Shown here piece after piece: positions 44,851 to 55,615 of a stretch of 64,000 bases of DNA. The stretch comes from Zizania palustris (Eukaryota; Streptophyta; Magnoliopsida; Poales; Poaceae): the NCBI GenBank assembly GCA_019279435.1, contig JAAALK010000079.1:66536330-66600329 (forward strand). The letters are read 5' to 3'. The notes under the pieces were generated by a model that was not told the DNA's origin, did no database searches, and saw only the letters and a list, made by a program, of their open reading frames with translations. The translations under genes were made by a program, and so were the position numbers. Each line of letters begins with the position of its first letter. Positions within the stretch are counted from its first letter, which is position 1.

Positions 44851-46800
44851 TGTTGGATCGGGAACGGCGACCAGAGGGGGGTGAATGGGAGCTTTTAAAA
44901 TTTCGGACTAAAAACTTAGCCTTCGGTTCTGTTCTGTCTTCTGCGGAACAGGCTTCGAACACTACCTTCGAAGGTCTGGTTCGGAGGTACTTCGACAGCT
45001 CCGAACACAGGCTTCGCAGGAGCAAAAGTTCGAAGCCAAGAAGACTTCGCTCCACTAACACCCTTCGAAAATCTACTCTGCTTAGTCAGTGCGGGCTCCG
45101 CACACGAGGTGCTACGAGCAGGCTTCGCACTTCACCCTTCGCAAGAGTGGACAGCCCTCTGAGGACTCCGACCAAGTACTTAGCGACAGCAACTGGTGCT
45201 GGGCTTCGTACGCGAAGGTCTACACGCACACAAAACGGACTACGCTAAGGGCTTCGACACAGGAAGCAAAACGGGATACGACCAGGGCTTCGCTAGTAAG
45301 CAGCGAGGTCTTGCCTCGTGTTACACAGAGCGACAGCACACTGAAAAACACACTTCGCGAGAAAAACACCCTTCGCCAAGATAGGCTTCGGTGAACTAAA
45401 GACTAGCGAGGTATGCAAAGCGAGCTCAAGCAAAAAGCACAAGACAAACAGGGCTTCGCCGCTTGAACAAGGAACACTGAAAATGAACTCTGGATGTATT
45501 CAATCGAAGTGTGTGGCTACAGGAGCTCAACAGTAAATGCTCAAAGTGTTAAATGTTACCTACCGAGCCCCCATATTTATAGCCCACGGCTTCATCCTAA
45601 GGAAGTGACTACAATACCCCTAGGGTTTACAACTGATTTGTCTCTACAGTACTAAGGGGTACAAAAGGTAGTCCACCTTTATTCTGGAGGCTTCTCTGTC
45701 AGCTGCAGAGGGGACAGTGTCAGCCTTTTCAGAACAGACAGTGTCAGCCTTTACAGTGTTGACTTCTGGAACCTCCCTTCGCACCGGAGGGTGCGGTAGC
45801 TTCGGTGAGAAGCCTGCAGCCTGTTGGCCTTCGCTCCGCCGAAGAAGTCCTTCGATACAGTGACGGTTTTGAGCCAAAGCCGTCAAAGCCCTTGGGCCTT
45901 CGCACCACCACCTCCGGAGTGGATCACCACGGCTTCGCAGCCACTCCCAGCTCGAACACCGTCCATCCGTGTACCGAAGCCATGCATGGCCGAAGCACCA
46001 CAAGTCATCCTCACTCCGAAGCCCACCTTCGGAGTTCCACCCTTCGAAGTCCCTCCTTCGTCCAAGGCCTCCGCATGAAGCATTCCATGAGGACTTCGTC
46101 GCAGTGTCTCACTCCGAGCACACTCCTCGACGAGCCTCACCCGGACCATGCCTTCGATGCGCCTCGACTTCTGAGACCTTCGTTGGGCACCTTCGAGTGT
46201 CTCGCTCCGGAGCACACTTCGAACCCTTGCCTCCGCAGAGGACTTGGTCCACCAACTCCGAAGTCACTCCATTCGGAGTACCTTCGAAGTGCCTCACCTC
46301 CGAGGACTTTGTCTCGGAGTACCTTCAACCGGAGCCACGCTCCGCACTCTCTGCCTTCACCTGGCACGCCTCGACCCGAGGACCGACCCAGACCACCTTC
46401 GCAGCCACCGTGACGGAGCTCCCCGCTCCCCTGGCATCAAGCCACCCGCTTGACCCAGGTTCACCTGGCTCGAACCCTGTCCGTCGCCTCCGAAGTCCCT
46501 GCGCACCACAGACAAGCAAACAAGTGTATCCAGTACTCTGGAGACCTCTCCGGGTTAGCAACCTCCGGTACACACTCCGGTGTACCGCCCAAAATACCGA
46601 AGCCCTCGGTACGAACCCAGTCATCGCGTACTGTCGGACCCCTCCGACAGGTACACTCCGCTGCACAGCTGCAGCAAGCAAACACCGAACACACTCCGGT
46701 GACACACCTCCGAACACCCTTCGGAGGTACCCTTCGAACAGAGGGTAAAAGTCTGTCAATCACTCATCACAAAACACCAAAACCAACCCTTGGTTTCTCA
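44851..46800 (-). repeat. 3' LTR of the Sirevirus
   Basis: 1950 bp, plus-strand ends TGTTGGATCGGG...GGTTTCTCA. Rich in ttcgaag and ccttcg words, giving many short palindromes. Pairs with 53667-55615. The open frames inside are not genes. Confidence 0.93.
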
Positions 46801-47092
46801 ATCTCCCCCTTGATGAGTGCATTGACAACCAAATTGAAGTTCAAGAAAATGTAAAAATTTTCAGCACACAAGTGACCATAAAAACTCAGAAAAGAGCCAA
46901 AGCATGTCACTTGATAAAAGAATTTTTCTCCCCCTTTGTAAAAGAGTAAAAACCCTTTTGGCAAATCTCCCCTTGATAAGAACTTCCCTTGAGTTAAGCA
47001 AATTTTTCTCCCCCTTTATGTCAAAAATCTCTCCCCCTTTTAAACATGACGCCTTCTTGCGGCAGAGAACATAGCAAACCTCTCCCCCTTTG
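46801..47092 (-). promoter_or_regulatory. Polypurine tracts of the Sirevirus
   Basis: The primary tract (minus strand AAGGGGGAGAT) abuts the 3' LTR at 46801-46811. Four further AAAGGGGGAG-like tracts lie at about 46929-46938, 47009-47018, 47031-47040 and 47082-47091, plus a weaker one near 46967. Polypurine tracts prime plus-strand DNA synthesis. Multiple copies upstream of the 3' LTR are a described Sirevirus hallmark. Confidence 0.8.
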
Positions 47093-47971
47093 GCAATGCA
47101 AGCATCAAGGAGCATTCAAAAGATGCAAAGCTTTGAAATGAATAGAATTGCAAAGACATATAATGCAAAAATATGTCAAAATTAACACAAATGATCATGT
47201 GCTCAGCTCAATTTAACAATCTGTGAAACAAGATGATGGCATGTGATTTTGTCATTTTGAAGTAAAAGCATCACCACTTAATCACAGTAGTTAGACATGA
47301 GAAGGCAAGGACTGCGCAAAGCTAACAATTTCTACATGAGACAGGCAAGTCTTGTTCAAAAGAAGCTGAGAAAGCAACTTTGATGATCAAATAAATTTGT
47401 TGTTCTTTTTCGTAATGCCAGGGGTTATTTGTTTGTCCACCTTATACTGACCAATCAGGCCAAGCCTAGGCAAGAAAGCCATCTGAAGCTTAAAGCGGTG
47501 ATTTTGCATACACTAAACTATCCCAGTTCAGACCAAGGTGCAATGGTAAGCAGTCTAGAATAGAGTAGTGCGACAAACAAACCCTCCTGGATCTTTTCAT
47601 TTAAACCAGACAAATCATGGATTTTTGATTTTGATTCAGATAAATGAAATATTTTGATGAATATCCATGAATAAAGAACACAATTTTTCAAGTTGCAAAT
47701 TTTAGCATCCAAGGAACAGTGTCTTGCTGTCAAGTAGATAAAAGGTAGCTAAAAGCAGTCCAGCCTAAACAAGCTAGATACAAGATTATGCGGTGAGCAA
47801 GTTTCGATTTTTAGAAAATAAAACATCATGCACAATCAATGTTCCAGACATATTTCATAGAGCTGAGCTGTCATGATTTCTTTGAATTAAAAGCAGGCAT
47901 ATAATAGCAAAAGATGTAAGTGCAATTCCACACATAATGAGCATATGCAAGACAATTAAAATCAGCTCCCC
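47092..47971 (-). other. Non-coding stretch between pol and the polypurine tracts
   Basis: About 900 bp without a credible reading frame. Some Sireviruses carry an envelope-like ORF here; none is visible in this copy. Confidence 0.5.
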
Positions 47972-50233
47972 TCACAAAATGCCGTAGGGATGACAAATAC
48001 CAAGTTCCCCACGCAAGTAAGCAAACCGAGAAGCATCGAGGGGTTTTGTAAAAATGTCGGCAAGCTGGTGTTGGGTATCAACATATTGAAGTTCAATATC
48101 ACCCTTCTCATTGTGATCTCTGAGAAAATGATACCGTACATCAATGTGTTTGGTTCTGGAGTGCTGAACCGGGTTGTTTGCAATACAAATAGCACTAGTG
48201 TTATCACAGAAAAGTGGAACACTCTTATAATCTAACCCGAAATCCCGCAAAGTGGAAACCATCCACAAAATCTGAGAGCAACAGCTAGCTGCAGCAACAT
48301 ATTCGGCCTCAGCCGTCGATTGTGCAACACTAGACTGTTTGCGGGAAGACCAGCAAACCAGAGACGTACCCAGAAAATGACAAGTACCAGAGGTACTCTT
48401 CCTATCAATTCTACACCTAGCAAAATCTGCATCTGAATAGCCTCTAAGACATAAAGATGAAGACGATGAATACCATATGCCAAATTCAAGGGTGTGTTTG
48501 AGATACCTTAGGATGCGCTTTACCGCTTGGCGGTGCGAAGCTCGTGGTGAAGCCTGAAAACGAGCGCACAGACACACAGCGAAGTGTATGTCCGGCCTCG
48601 TGGCAGTCAAGTAGAGGAGGGAGCCGATCATGCTCCGGAACTCCTTCTGATCTACGGCTTCTCCATCTTCGTCAGGGTCCAATGCTACAGATGTAGCCAT
48701 TGGAGTGGCGAGGGGCTTCGCGTCGGACATGTCGAACTTCTTGAGCAGGTCCTTGGTGTACTTTGTCTGGTGGACAAAAGTACCTTGTTTGCTTTGCTTG
48801 ATTTGCAAACCAAGGAAAAAGGTGAGTTCACCCATCATTGACATTTCAAATTCCCTGCTCATGGTATCTGCAAACTCGGCAACCAAAGCATGAGAAGAGC
48901 CACCAAAGATGATATCATCCACATAAATCTGCACTAGGAGGAAATCTTTGCCATGCTTGAGAGTAAACAGTGTTTTATCAACAGAGCCCATCAAATACCC
49001 TCGCTCAAGCAGAAAAGACTTAAGTCTATCATACCAAGCCCGAGGGGCCTGCTTGAGTCCATAAAGAGCCTTATGAAGTTTAAGGACTTTATGTGGGTAC
49101 TTGGGGTTTTCAAAACTAGGGGGTTGTTTTACATAAACATCTTCACCTATGAAGCCATTAAGAAAAGCACTTTTGACATCCATTTGATAGAGTTTGAATC
49201 CCCGGGATGTCGCAAAGGCAAGCAAAATCCTAATGGCCTCAAGGCGAGCAACAGGTACAAAAGTTTCAGTAAAATCAATCCCTTCTAGTTGAGAAAAGCC
49301 CTGAGCTACAAGTCTAGCCTTATTTCTAACAATTGTTCCAACCTCCCCTTGTTTATTTTTAAAAATCCATTTTGTTCCAATGAAATGAACATTTGGTGGA
49401 GGATCAACTAAAGTCCAGACTTGGTTTCTTTCAAAATTCTCAAGCTCTTCATGCATGGCATTGATCCAACTAGAATCAGAAAGTGCATGACTAACATCTA
49501 AAGGCTCGAAAGAAGCAACAAAAGCAGCATTAGTGAAATGAGCGTGAGAACGTGTTACCCTTTGATCAAGCTCACCAATGATCTGCTCGGGAGGGTGCAT
49601 CCTTTGGACATGATGTGGAGCCTTGCGGCGGGATGCAGTCTCCCCCTCAACTTGTGCGTTGGAGTGGTCCAAGATGACCGATGTTGAGGTAGTCGCTTCG
49701 GGACCTCGTGCCGAAGTAGTTGAAGCGGGGTTAGCTTCGGGGATCGATGTCGAGGGTAGTAGAGGATCATCCTCGAATTCTCCGGGATCTTCGTCTTCGA
49801 ATAAGGTCTGTTCCATATCGTGTTCATTGGCCTGTTCAAAAGCAGAGCTAACAGAGGGGGTTGATTCATCAAAAGTCACATCACATGACTCGATGACAGT
49901 GTTAGTTTCCAAGTTATAAACACGATAAGAATGACCATGAGTAGTATAACCCAAAAAGATCCCGTCAGAAGATCGCGACTCAAATTTATCCAAGTTACCA
50001 CGTTTTAGGATAAAGCAGCGACAGCCAAAAACTCGAAGATGAGTAACCTTGGGCTGTCTCCCAAAACGCAGCTCATAAGATGTCAAGTTTAAAATTGAGC
50101 GCAAGAAAATTCGGTTTGAGATGTAACATGCAGTGTTCATGGCCTCAGCCCAGAATTTTCTAGGAGTCCTATGCTCATCAAGCATCGTCCTAGCCATCTC
50201 AACCAAAGTCCGGTTTTTTCCTCTCAACAACAC
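47972..50233 (-). CDS. Sirevirus pol: integrase C-terminus, reverse transcriptase, RNase H
   Basis: A 753-codon open frame, the largest intact part of the element. It begins within the integrase (KNRTLVEMARTMLDEHRTPR onward, GKR/KARLVAQGF region), then the copia reverse transcriptase: YQMDVKSAFLNG (first catalytic Asp), KALYGLKQAPRAWY, and the YVDD box in QIYVDDIIFGG. RNase H follows with GYSDADFARCRIDRKSTSG, STAEAEYVAAA and LFCDNTSAI. It ends HPYGIL. All catalytic positions I can check are present. In vivo it would be made as part of a polyprotein, which upstream stops now prevent; the Met at 50233 is not a natural start. Confidence 0.88.
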   Translation of the reverse strand: MLLRGKNRTLVEMARTMLDEHRTPRKFWAEAMNTACYISNRIFLRSILNLTSYELRFGRQPKVTHLRVFGCRCFILKRGNLDKFESRSSDGIFLGYTTHGHSYRVYNLETNTVIESCDVTFDESTPSVSSAFEQANEHDMEQTLFEDEDPGEFEDDPLLPSTSIPEANPASTTSARGPEATTSTSVILDHSNAQVEGETASRRKAPHHVQRMHPPEQIIGELDQRVTRSHAHFTNAAFVASFEPLDVSHALSDSSWINAMHEELENFERNQVWTLVDPPPNVHFIGTKWIFKNKQGEVGTIVRNKARLVAQGFSQLEGIDFTETFVPVARLEAIRILLAFATSRGFKLYQMDVKSAFLNGFIGEDVYVKQPPSFENPKYPHKVLKLHKALYGLKQAPRAWYDRLKSFLLERGYLMGSVDKTLFTLKHGKDFLLVQIYVDDIIFGGSSHALVAEFADTMSREFEMSMMGELTFFLGLQIKQSKQGTFVHQTKYTKDLLKKFDMSDAKPLATPMATSVALDPDEDGEAVDQKEFRSMIGSLLYLTATRPDIHFAVCLCARFQASPRASHRQAVKRILRYLKHTLEFGIWYSSSSSLCLRGYSDADFARCRIDRKSTSGTCHFLGTSLVCWSSRKQSSVAQSTAEAEYVAAASCCSQILWMVSTLRDFGLDYKSVPLFCDNTSAICIANNPVQHSRTKHIDVRYHFLRDHNEKGDIELQYVDTQHQLADIFTKPLDASRFAYLRGELGICHPYGIL

Positions 50234-51139
50234 CGTTCTGTTGAGGAACCCGTGGAGCAGAGAATTGATGTTCTATGCCATGCTCCATGCAAAGTCAACA
50301 AAGAGACTATTTTTGAACTCGGTGCCATTATCACTTCGAATGAATTTCAATGCACCTGGGAGTTCAGTGAAAAGTCTCAAAGCCAAGCTCCGAAAGTGTG
50401 AAAACACTTCATCCTTGCTGGCAAGAAAGAAGACCCAAGAGTAGCGAGAGAAATCGTCGACAATTACTAGAACATACCACTTGCCGCCTAAAGAACTAAC
50501 CCGAGAGGGACCTACAGTGTCCATATGGAGAAGTTCTCTGGGCTGTTCAGTCATCACAGTGGTGACTGGCGAATGCGAAGCGGCAATCATTTTTCCATGT
50601 CGACAAGGAGTGCAAACTAAATTCTTCTCAAACTTGAGCTTGGGCAATCCTCGGATCAGACCTAGGGCGCTCAAACGAGCGAGCAACTCAAAGCTCATAT
50701 GCCCTAGTCTCCTATGCCACTTCCAAAGCTCAGAAGTCGAATGTGCAACAAGACAATGAGAAGAACCAGACGACTCTGAAAAATCAGCTCCAAAAACTCT
50801 CCCAACCCTAAAGATCTTACACACCACAACGCCATCAGAATTGAGCACTTGCGAAGTATCGCGATGAAATCGCACTTCGAAGCCCTCATCAAGCAACTGA
50901 GATACAGACAGCAAATTGTATCCCAGGTTTTCAACCAAAGCAACATCTTTGAGAGTGAAGTTTGAATTAATTCTTACCACACCTTTACCTTTCACTCTAC
51001 TCCTTCGATTGTTTCCGAAGGTGATATGTTCCCTTTGCTTGGTTGTGGTGAGGCTGGAGAACTAGTTTGCATCTCCGGTCATGTGGCGCGAACAACCGGA
51101 GTCCATGATCCACGTGCCCTCCAAGCCTCGACCTGTCGC
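50234..51139 (-). pseudogene. Sirevirus protease-integrase segment with stops and paired indels
   Basis: The protease active site is readable as WIMDSGCSRHMTG (DSG) near 51090. A TAG follows at 51062-51064 where Trp is expected. Integrase has the H-X4-H plus C-X2-C zinc site (HRRLGH ... CTPC) and the DDE residues: HMDTVGPSR, IRSDNGTEF, and a Glu in the segment now out of frame. A one-base loss after VDF (about 50298) and a one-base gain in an A run (six A, about 50214-50219) shift the frame for roughly 80 bp, creating a stop at 50275-50273, and then restore it. Confidence 0.8.
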
Positions 51140-53602
51140 CTACACATGATAAGAACGCCTCGATCGCTCAGTGCTGGGGTGAGTAAAATAATGACGAGGC
51201 ATCCAGCACTGAGTGACACGAGTAGTAGGCACAGTAGAAGTAGACGATCTACGCACATAAAAATCAGAATGATGCAAAGTGCGAGGTCTACCTACATGCA
51301 AAGAACGCAAAGCATGTCGAGGTCTCCTACTCTGACGAGGTACAAAGCTACTCGCCCGAGGTCTACCACCATATGGAACATGGTGAACACCTCGAGGAGC
51401 AAAACCTCTCCGAGAAGCACGAGGAGCCTCGAAAACAGGACGAGAGTAATACTCAGTCTCATGCATACCTAAAGATGGGTAATGCATGTCCTGATAGCTC
51501 ATCGCCTGTGCACGTCGCTCATCCTTGATGCGACGGAAACAGAAACCAATCAAATGACCCGCCCGCTGACAATAAGAACAATGAAACACTCTTCTGGGGG
51601 CACTCTCATGGGTCATAGGAGCAACTCTCACAGGCTCCTTGGGTTTCTTTTGAGTGGTTTTCTTGGGAGGATTTTTCTTGGTAGAAGGAGTGGTTTTCTT
51701 TGTTGGATGGGTAGGCTTTTTGGCTGATGGGGTATCCAACAGAGCTCTCTCTTTCTCTAGGGTGGTAGGAGAGGTAAAAACAGTTTTGGTCTTACTGTCT
51801 GAAGCTATCCTCTCAAAACCCAAACCTAGAGCTACCCCGGCTCTGTCAGCACACAACTTGGTCTTGGCCAAAAGCAAATCCATCCTACCCTTCCCTTCAG
51901 TGCATTTATTTATCACAGAAAGAAGGTATTCATTTTCGGACATGAGGTTTTCAGCTCGCTCTCTAACAGTGCCTAGCTGGTCCTTAAGGGTAATGCATGT
52001 GTCACACACAGGCTGCACATCCTTAGAACTACCGGCCCTCTCCAATCTAGCCTCCAGATCATGAACATGCTTATCACGTAAATTAATGCTATCGCGCAAT
52101 AAAGAGCAGTTCATGCAATCAATAATTTCATGAGGTCTAGAATCCACCTCCAAAAGCTGCTTCTGTGCAGTCTCAAGCTCAGAAAGAGTTTGAGCATGAA
52201 CAGAACGCAACTGAGCAAGCTCACTCATGACAACAGAACATGATTCACATTCGGCATCATCAAATTTAGACTTAAGCATGGCATATTCAGTAGATACATT
52301 TTCTAGCCTAAGTCTAAGGTCTTTTCTTTCTCTAGCGGCTTGCACAAGTAATCTATCCTGACCAAGCACTACTTCATTTAGCTCATCTAATTTAATTAGA
52401 AGCTGGTCAGATGATAGGTTTACCTCAGATGAGTCAAGCTCATCGCCGCTGTGATCGCTGTCGGCCATGAAGCAAAGGCCGGTGAAGTCACGTCCCTTCT
52501 TGTCCTTCTTGTCCTCCTTCCTTGGGGACTCCTCCTCCTCAGAGCTCGACTCCTCAGTTGAGGATGTGTCGATGTCGCTGAGAGCAGCAACAAAGGCTCT
52601 GGAAGCGGCCTTGGCTACTTTCTTAGCCATCTTGCCGCGCTTGCCCTTCACAAAGGGCTTCCTCTCCTTTTTGTGGAATTTGGGGCGCTCACTCTCATCT
52701 CTCTTCTTGACCTTGGGGCAATTGGCCTTAATGTGAGAGGTGTCGCCACATTCATAGCAGCCACTAAAACCACTTCTCCTCTGATCCCGTCTCTCATGAT
52801 GAAAGCGGGTGAACCTCCTGGCAATGAGAGCAAGCTCATCATCAGCTAGAGTATCCACCTGCTCCTTTGTGACGGAGACCAGGGAGGACAAAGCAAAACC
52901 ATCTGCAAGAACACAAGTGCCTGATGTGCTTGGTTCTGCAGTGGTGCCACGGCTAGTGCTAGAAACCAATGCCAATGGCTGTGGCAAAGAGCTTCTGTGC
53001 ACTGCAAGAGATGCCTTGGCAATCTCTGTGGACTTCAGCTTGCTAAAGAGTTCGTCACAGGTCAATGTGTCATAGCCTGCGGACTCCTCAATGCTGGATA
53101 TCTTCACTTCCCATATGCTACGGTCAAGAGCATAGAGAAGCTTGATAGCTCTATCGTGATCACTGTAAGCAAGCGTCCCGTTGGATCACAAGTTACTCAC
53201 TATCGCGTCAAAGCGAGAAAACATGGCATCTACAGATTCACCAGGTGCCTGCACAAACAGCTGGTACTGTTGGTTGTATGTGCTTTGGCGCCTGGCCTTA
53301 ATCTGAGTAGAGCCCTCATGAAAGACAGTGAGCGTTGTCCAAATTTCCCTAGCAGTCCTAAGGTGCTGCACCCTATCAAACTCACTCCGACTCAAACCAA
53401 TGAACAATATGTTCCTTGCCTTCGAGTTGGCATTGTACTGATCTTTTTCAGTTTGAGTGGTGCGGGTATCAGGAATGGAGTATTGTGAGTCCACAATCTC
53501 CCAAATTGCATTTCCTTGGCTTAACAAGTAAGCCTCCATGCGCACCTTCCAGTATGCAAAATCTGTCCCATCGAACAGAGGAATTTTACTGCCTCTATCC
53601 AT
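51140..53602 (-). pseudogene. Sirevirus gag, interrupted by a stop codon
   Basis: Gag forms the particle and binds element RNA. The start at 53602 (MDRGSKIPLFDGTDFAYWKV) is typical of copia gag. A TGA at 53188-53186 interrupts the frame, after which the same frame continues (GTLAYSDHDRAIKLLYALD, then the ORF from 53107). A CCHC zinc knuckle CYECGDTSHIKANCP follows a Ser/Thr-rich part. Next come acidic DKKDKKGRD and a long coiled-coil-like section (LRSVHAQTLSELETAQKQLL). Near the end a second CCHC knuckle, CSYCQRAGHLIGFCF, precedes an Arg/Tyr-rich tail. A TAG at 51142-51140 separates it from the protease; whether that stop is natural or a lesion is not clear. Confidence 0.82.
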
Positions 53603-53652
53603 GTCGCCTAAAGATCACAAAACCGGTTAAGGTCAACTGGTGATCTTAACCT

Positions 53653-53664
53653 GCTCCGATACCA
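53653..53664 (-). promoter_or_regulatory. Primer binding site (initiator tRNA-Met)
   Basis: The minus strand reads TGGTATCGGAGC two bases after the 5' LTR end, complementary to the 3' end of plant initiator tRNA-Met (usual TGGTATCAGAGC, one difference). This fixes the element's orientation. Confidence 0.9.
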
Positions 53665-53666
53665 AT

Positions 53667-55615
53667 TGTTGGACCGGGAACGGCGACCAGAGGGGGGTGA
53701 ATGGGAGCTTAAAATTTCGGGCTAAAAACTTAGCCTTCGGTTCTGTTCTGTCTTCTGCGGAACAGGCTTCGAACACTACCTTCGAAGGTCTGGTTCGGAG
53801 GTACTTCGACAGCTCCGAACACAGGCTTCGCAGGAGCAAAAGTTCGAAGCCAAGAAGACTTCGCTCCACTAACACCCTTCGAAAATCTACTCTGCTTAGT
53901 CAGTGCGGGCTCCGCACACGAGGTGCTACGAGCAGGCTTCGCACTTCACCCTTCGCAAGAGTGGACAACCCTCTGAGGACTCCGACCAAGTACTTAGCGA
54001 CAGCAACTGGTGCTGGGCTTCGTACGCGAAGGTCTACACGCACACAAAACGGACTACGCTAAGGGCTTCGACACAGGAAGCAAAACGGGATACGACCAGG
54101 GCTTCGCTAGTAAGCAGCGAGGTCTTGCCTCGTGTTACACAGAGCGACAGCACACTGAAAAACACACTTCGCGAGAAAAACACCCTTCGCCAAGATAGGC
54201 TTCGGTGAACTAAAGACTAGCGAGGTATGCAAAGCGAGCTCAAGCAAAAAGCACAAGACAAACAGGGCTTCGCCGCTTGAACAAGGAACACTGAAAATGA
54301 ACTCTGGATGTATTCAATCGAAGTGTGTGGCTACAGGAGCTCAACAGTAAATGCTCAAAGTGTTAAATGTTACCTACCGAGCCCCCATATTTATAGCCCA
54401 CGGCTTCATCCTAAGGAAGTGACTACAATACCCCTAGGGTTTACAACTGATTTGTCTCTACAGTACTAAGGGGTACAAAAGGTAGTCCACCTTTATTCTA
54501 GAGGCTTCTCTGTCAGCTGCAGAGGGGACAGTGTCAGCCTTTTTCAGAACAGACAGTGTCAGCCTTTACAGTGTTGACTTCTGGAACCTCCCTTCGCACC
54601 GGAGGGTGCGGTAGCTTCGGTGAGAAGCCTGCAGCCTGTTGGCCTTCGCTCCGCCGAAGAAGTCCTTCGATACAGTGACGGTTTTGAGCCAAAGCCGTCA
54701 AAGCCCTTGGGCCTTCGCACCACCACCTCCGGAGTGGATCACCACGGCTTCGCAGCTACTCCCAGCTCGAACACCGTCCATCCGTGTACCGAAGCCATGC
54801 ATGGCCGAAGCACCACAAGTCATCCTCACTCCGAAGCCCACCTTCGGAGTTCCACCCTTCGAAGTCCCTCCTTCGTCCAAGGCCTCCGCATGAAGCATTC
54901 CATGAGGACTTCGTCGCAGTGTCTCACTCCGAGCACACTCCTCGACGAGCCTCACCCGGACCATGCCTTCGATGCGCCTCGACTTCTGAGACCTTCGTTG
55001 GGCACCTTCGAGTGTCTCGCTCCGGAGCACACTTCGAACCCTTGCCTCCGCAGAGGACTTGGTCCACCAACTCCGAAGTCACTCCATTCGGAGTACCTTC
55101 GAAGTGCCTCACCTCCGAGGACTTTGTCTCGGAGTACCTTCAGCCGGAGCCACGCTCCGCACTCTCTGCCTTCACCTGGCACGCCTCGACCCGAGGACCG
55201 ACCCAGACCACCTTCGCAGCCACCGTGACGGAGCTCCCCGCTCCCCTGGCATCAAGCCACCCGCTTGACCCAGGTTCACCTGGCTCGAACCCTGTCTGTC
55301 GCCTCCGAAGTCCCTGCGCACCACAGACAAGCAAACAAGTGTATCCAGTACTCTGGAGACCTCTCCGGGTTAGCAACCTCCGGTACACACTCCGGTGTAC
55401 CGCCCAAAATATCGAAGCCCTCGGTACGAACCCAGTCATCGCGTACTGTCGGACCCCTCCGACAGGTACACTCCGCTGCACAGCTGCAGCAAGCAAACAC
55501 CGAACACACTCCGGTGACACACCTCCGAACACCCTTCGGAGGTACCCTTCGAACAGAGGGTAAAAGTCTGTCAATCACTCATCACAAAACACCGAAACCA
55601 ACCCTTGGTTTCTCA
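53667..55615 (-). repeat. 5' LTR of the Sirevirus
   Basis: 1949 bp, nearly identical to 44851-46800. It should contain the element's promoter on the minus strand. Differences noticed: nine substitutions, a 2-bp loss near the start and a 1-bp gain in a T run, which together account for the 1-bp length difference. Confidence 0.93.

Larger units (their letters stand above)
44851..55615 (-). mobile_element. Sirevirus-type Ty1/copia LTR retrotransposon, 10.8 kb
   Basis: A full-length element on the minus strand: 5' LTR (53667-55615), primer site, gag, protease, integrase, reverse transcriptase/RNase H, polypurine tracts, 3' LTR (44851-46800). The order integrase before reverse transcriptase defines copia. 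The series of polypurine tracts after pol and the long gag with zinc knuckles point to the Sirevirus lineage. Flanks are ATTTC and ACTTC, a 5-bp duplication with one C/T change. By eye the LTRs differ by 9 substitutions and 2 small indels in ~1950 bp, so the insertion is recent. The coding region nevertheless has several stops and indels. It inserted into a hAT MITE. Confidence 0.92.

Noticed and set aside
45805..46748. Long plus-strand ORFs rich in Ser, Pro, Arg (repeated at 54620-55563)
   Set aside because: They lie inside the Sirevirus LTRs, antisense to the element, and reflect repeated TTCG words.
48584..48841. Plus-strand ORFs inside the Sirevirus pol region
   Set aside because: Antisense shadows of the intact reverse transcriptase frame.
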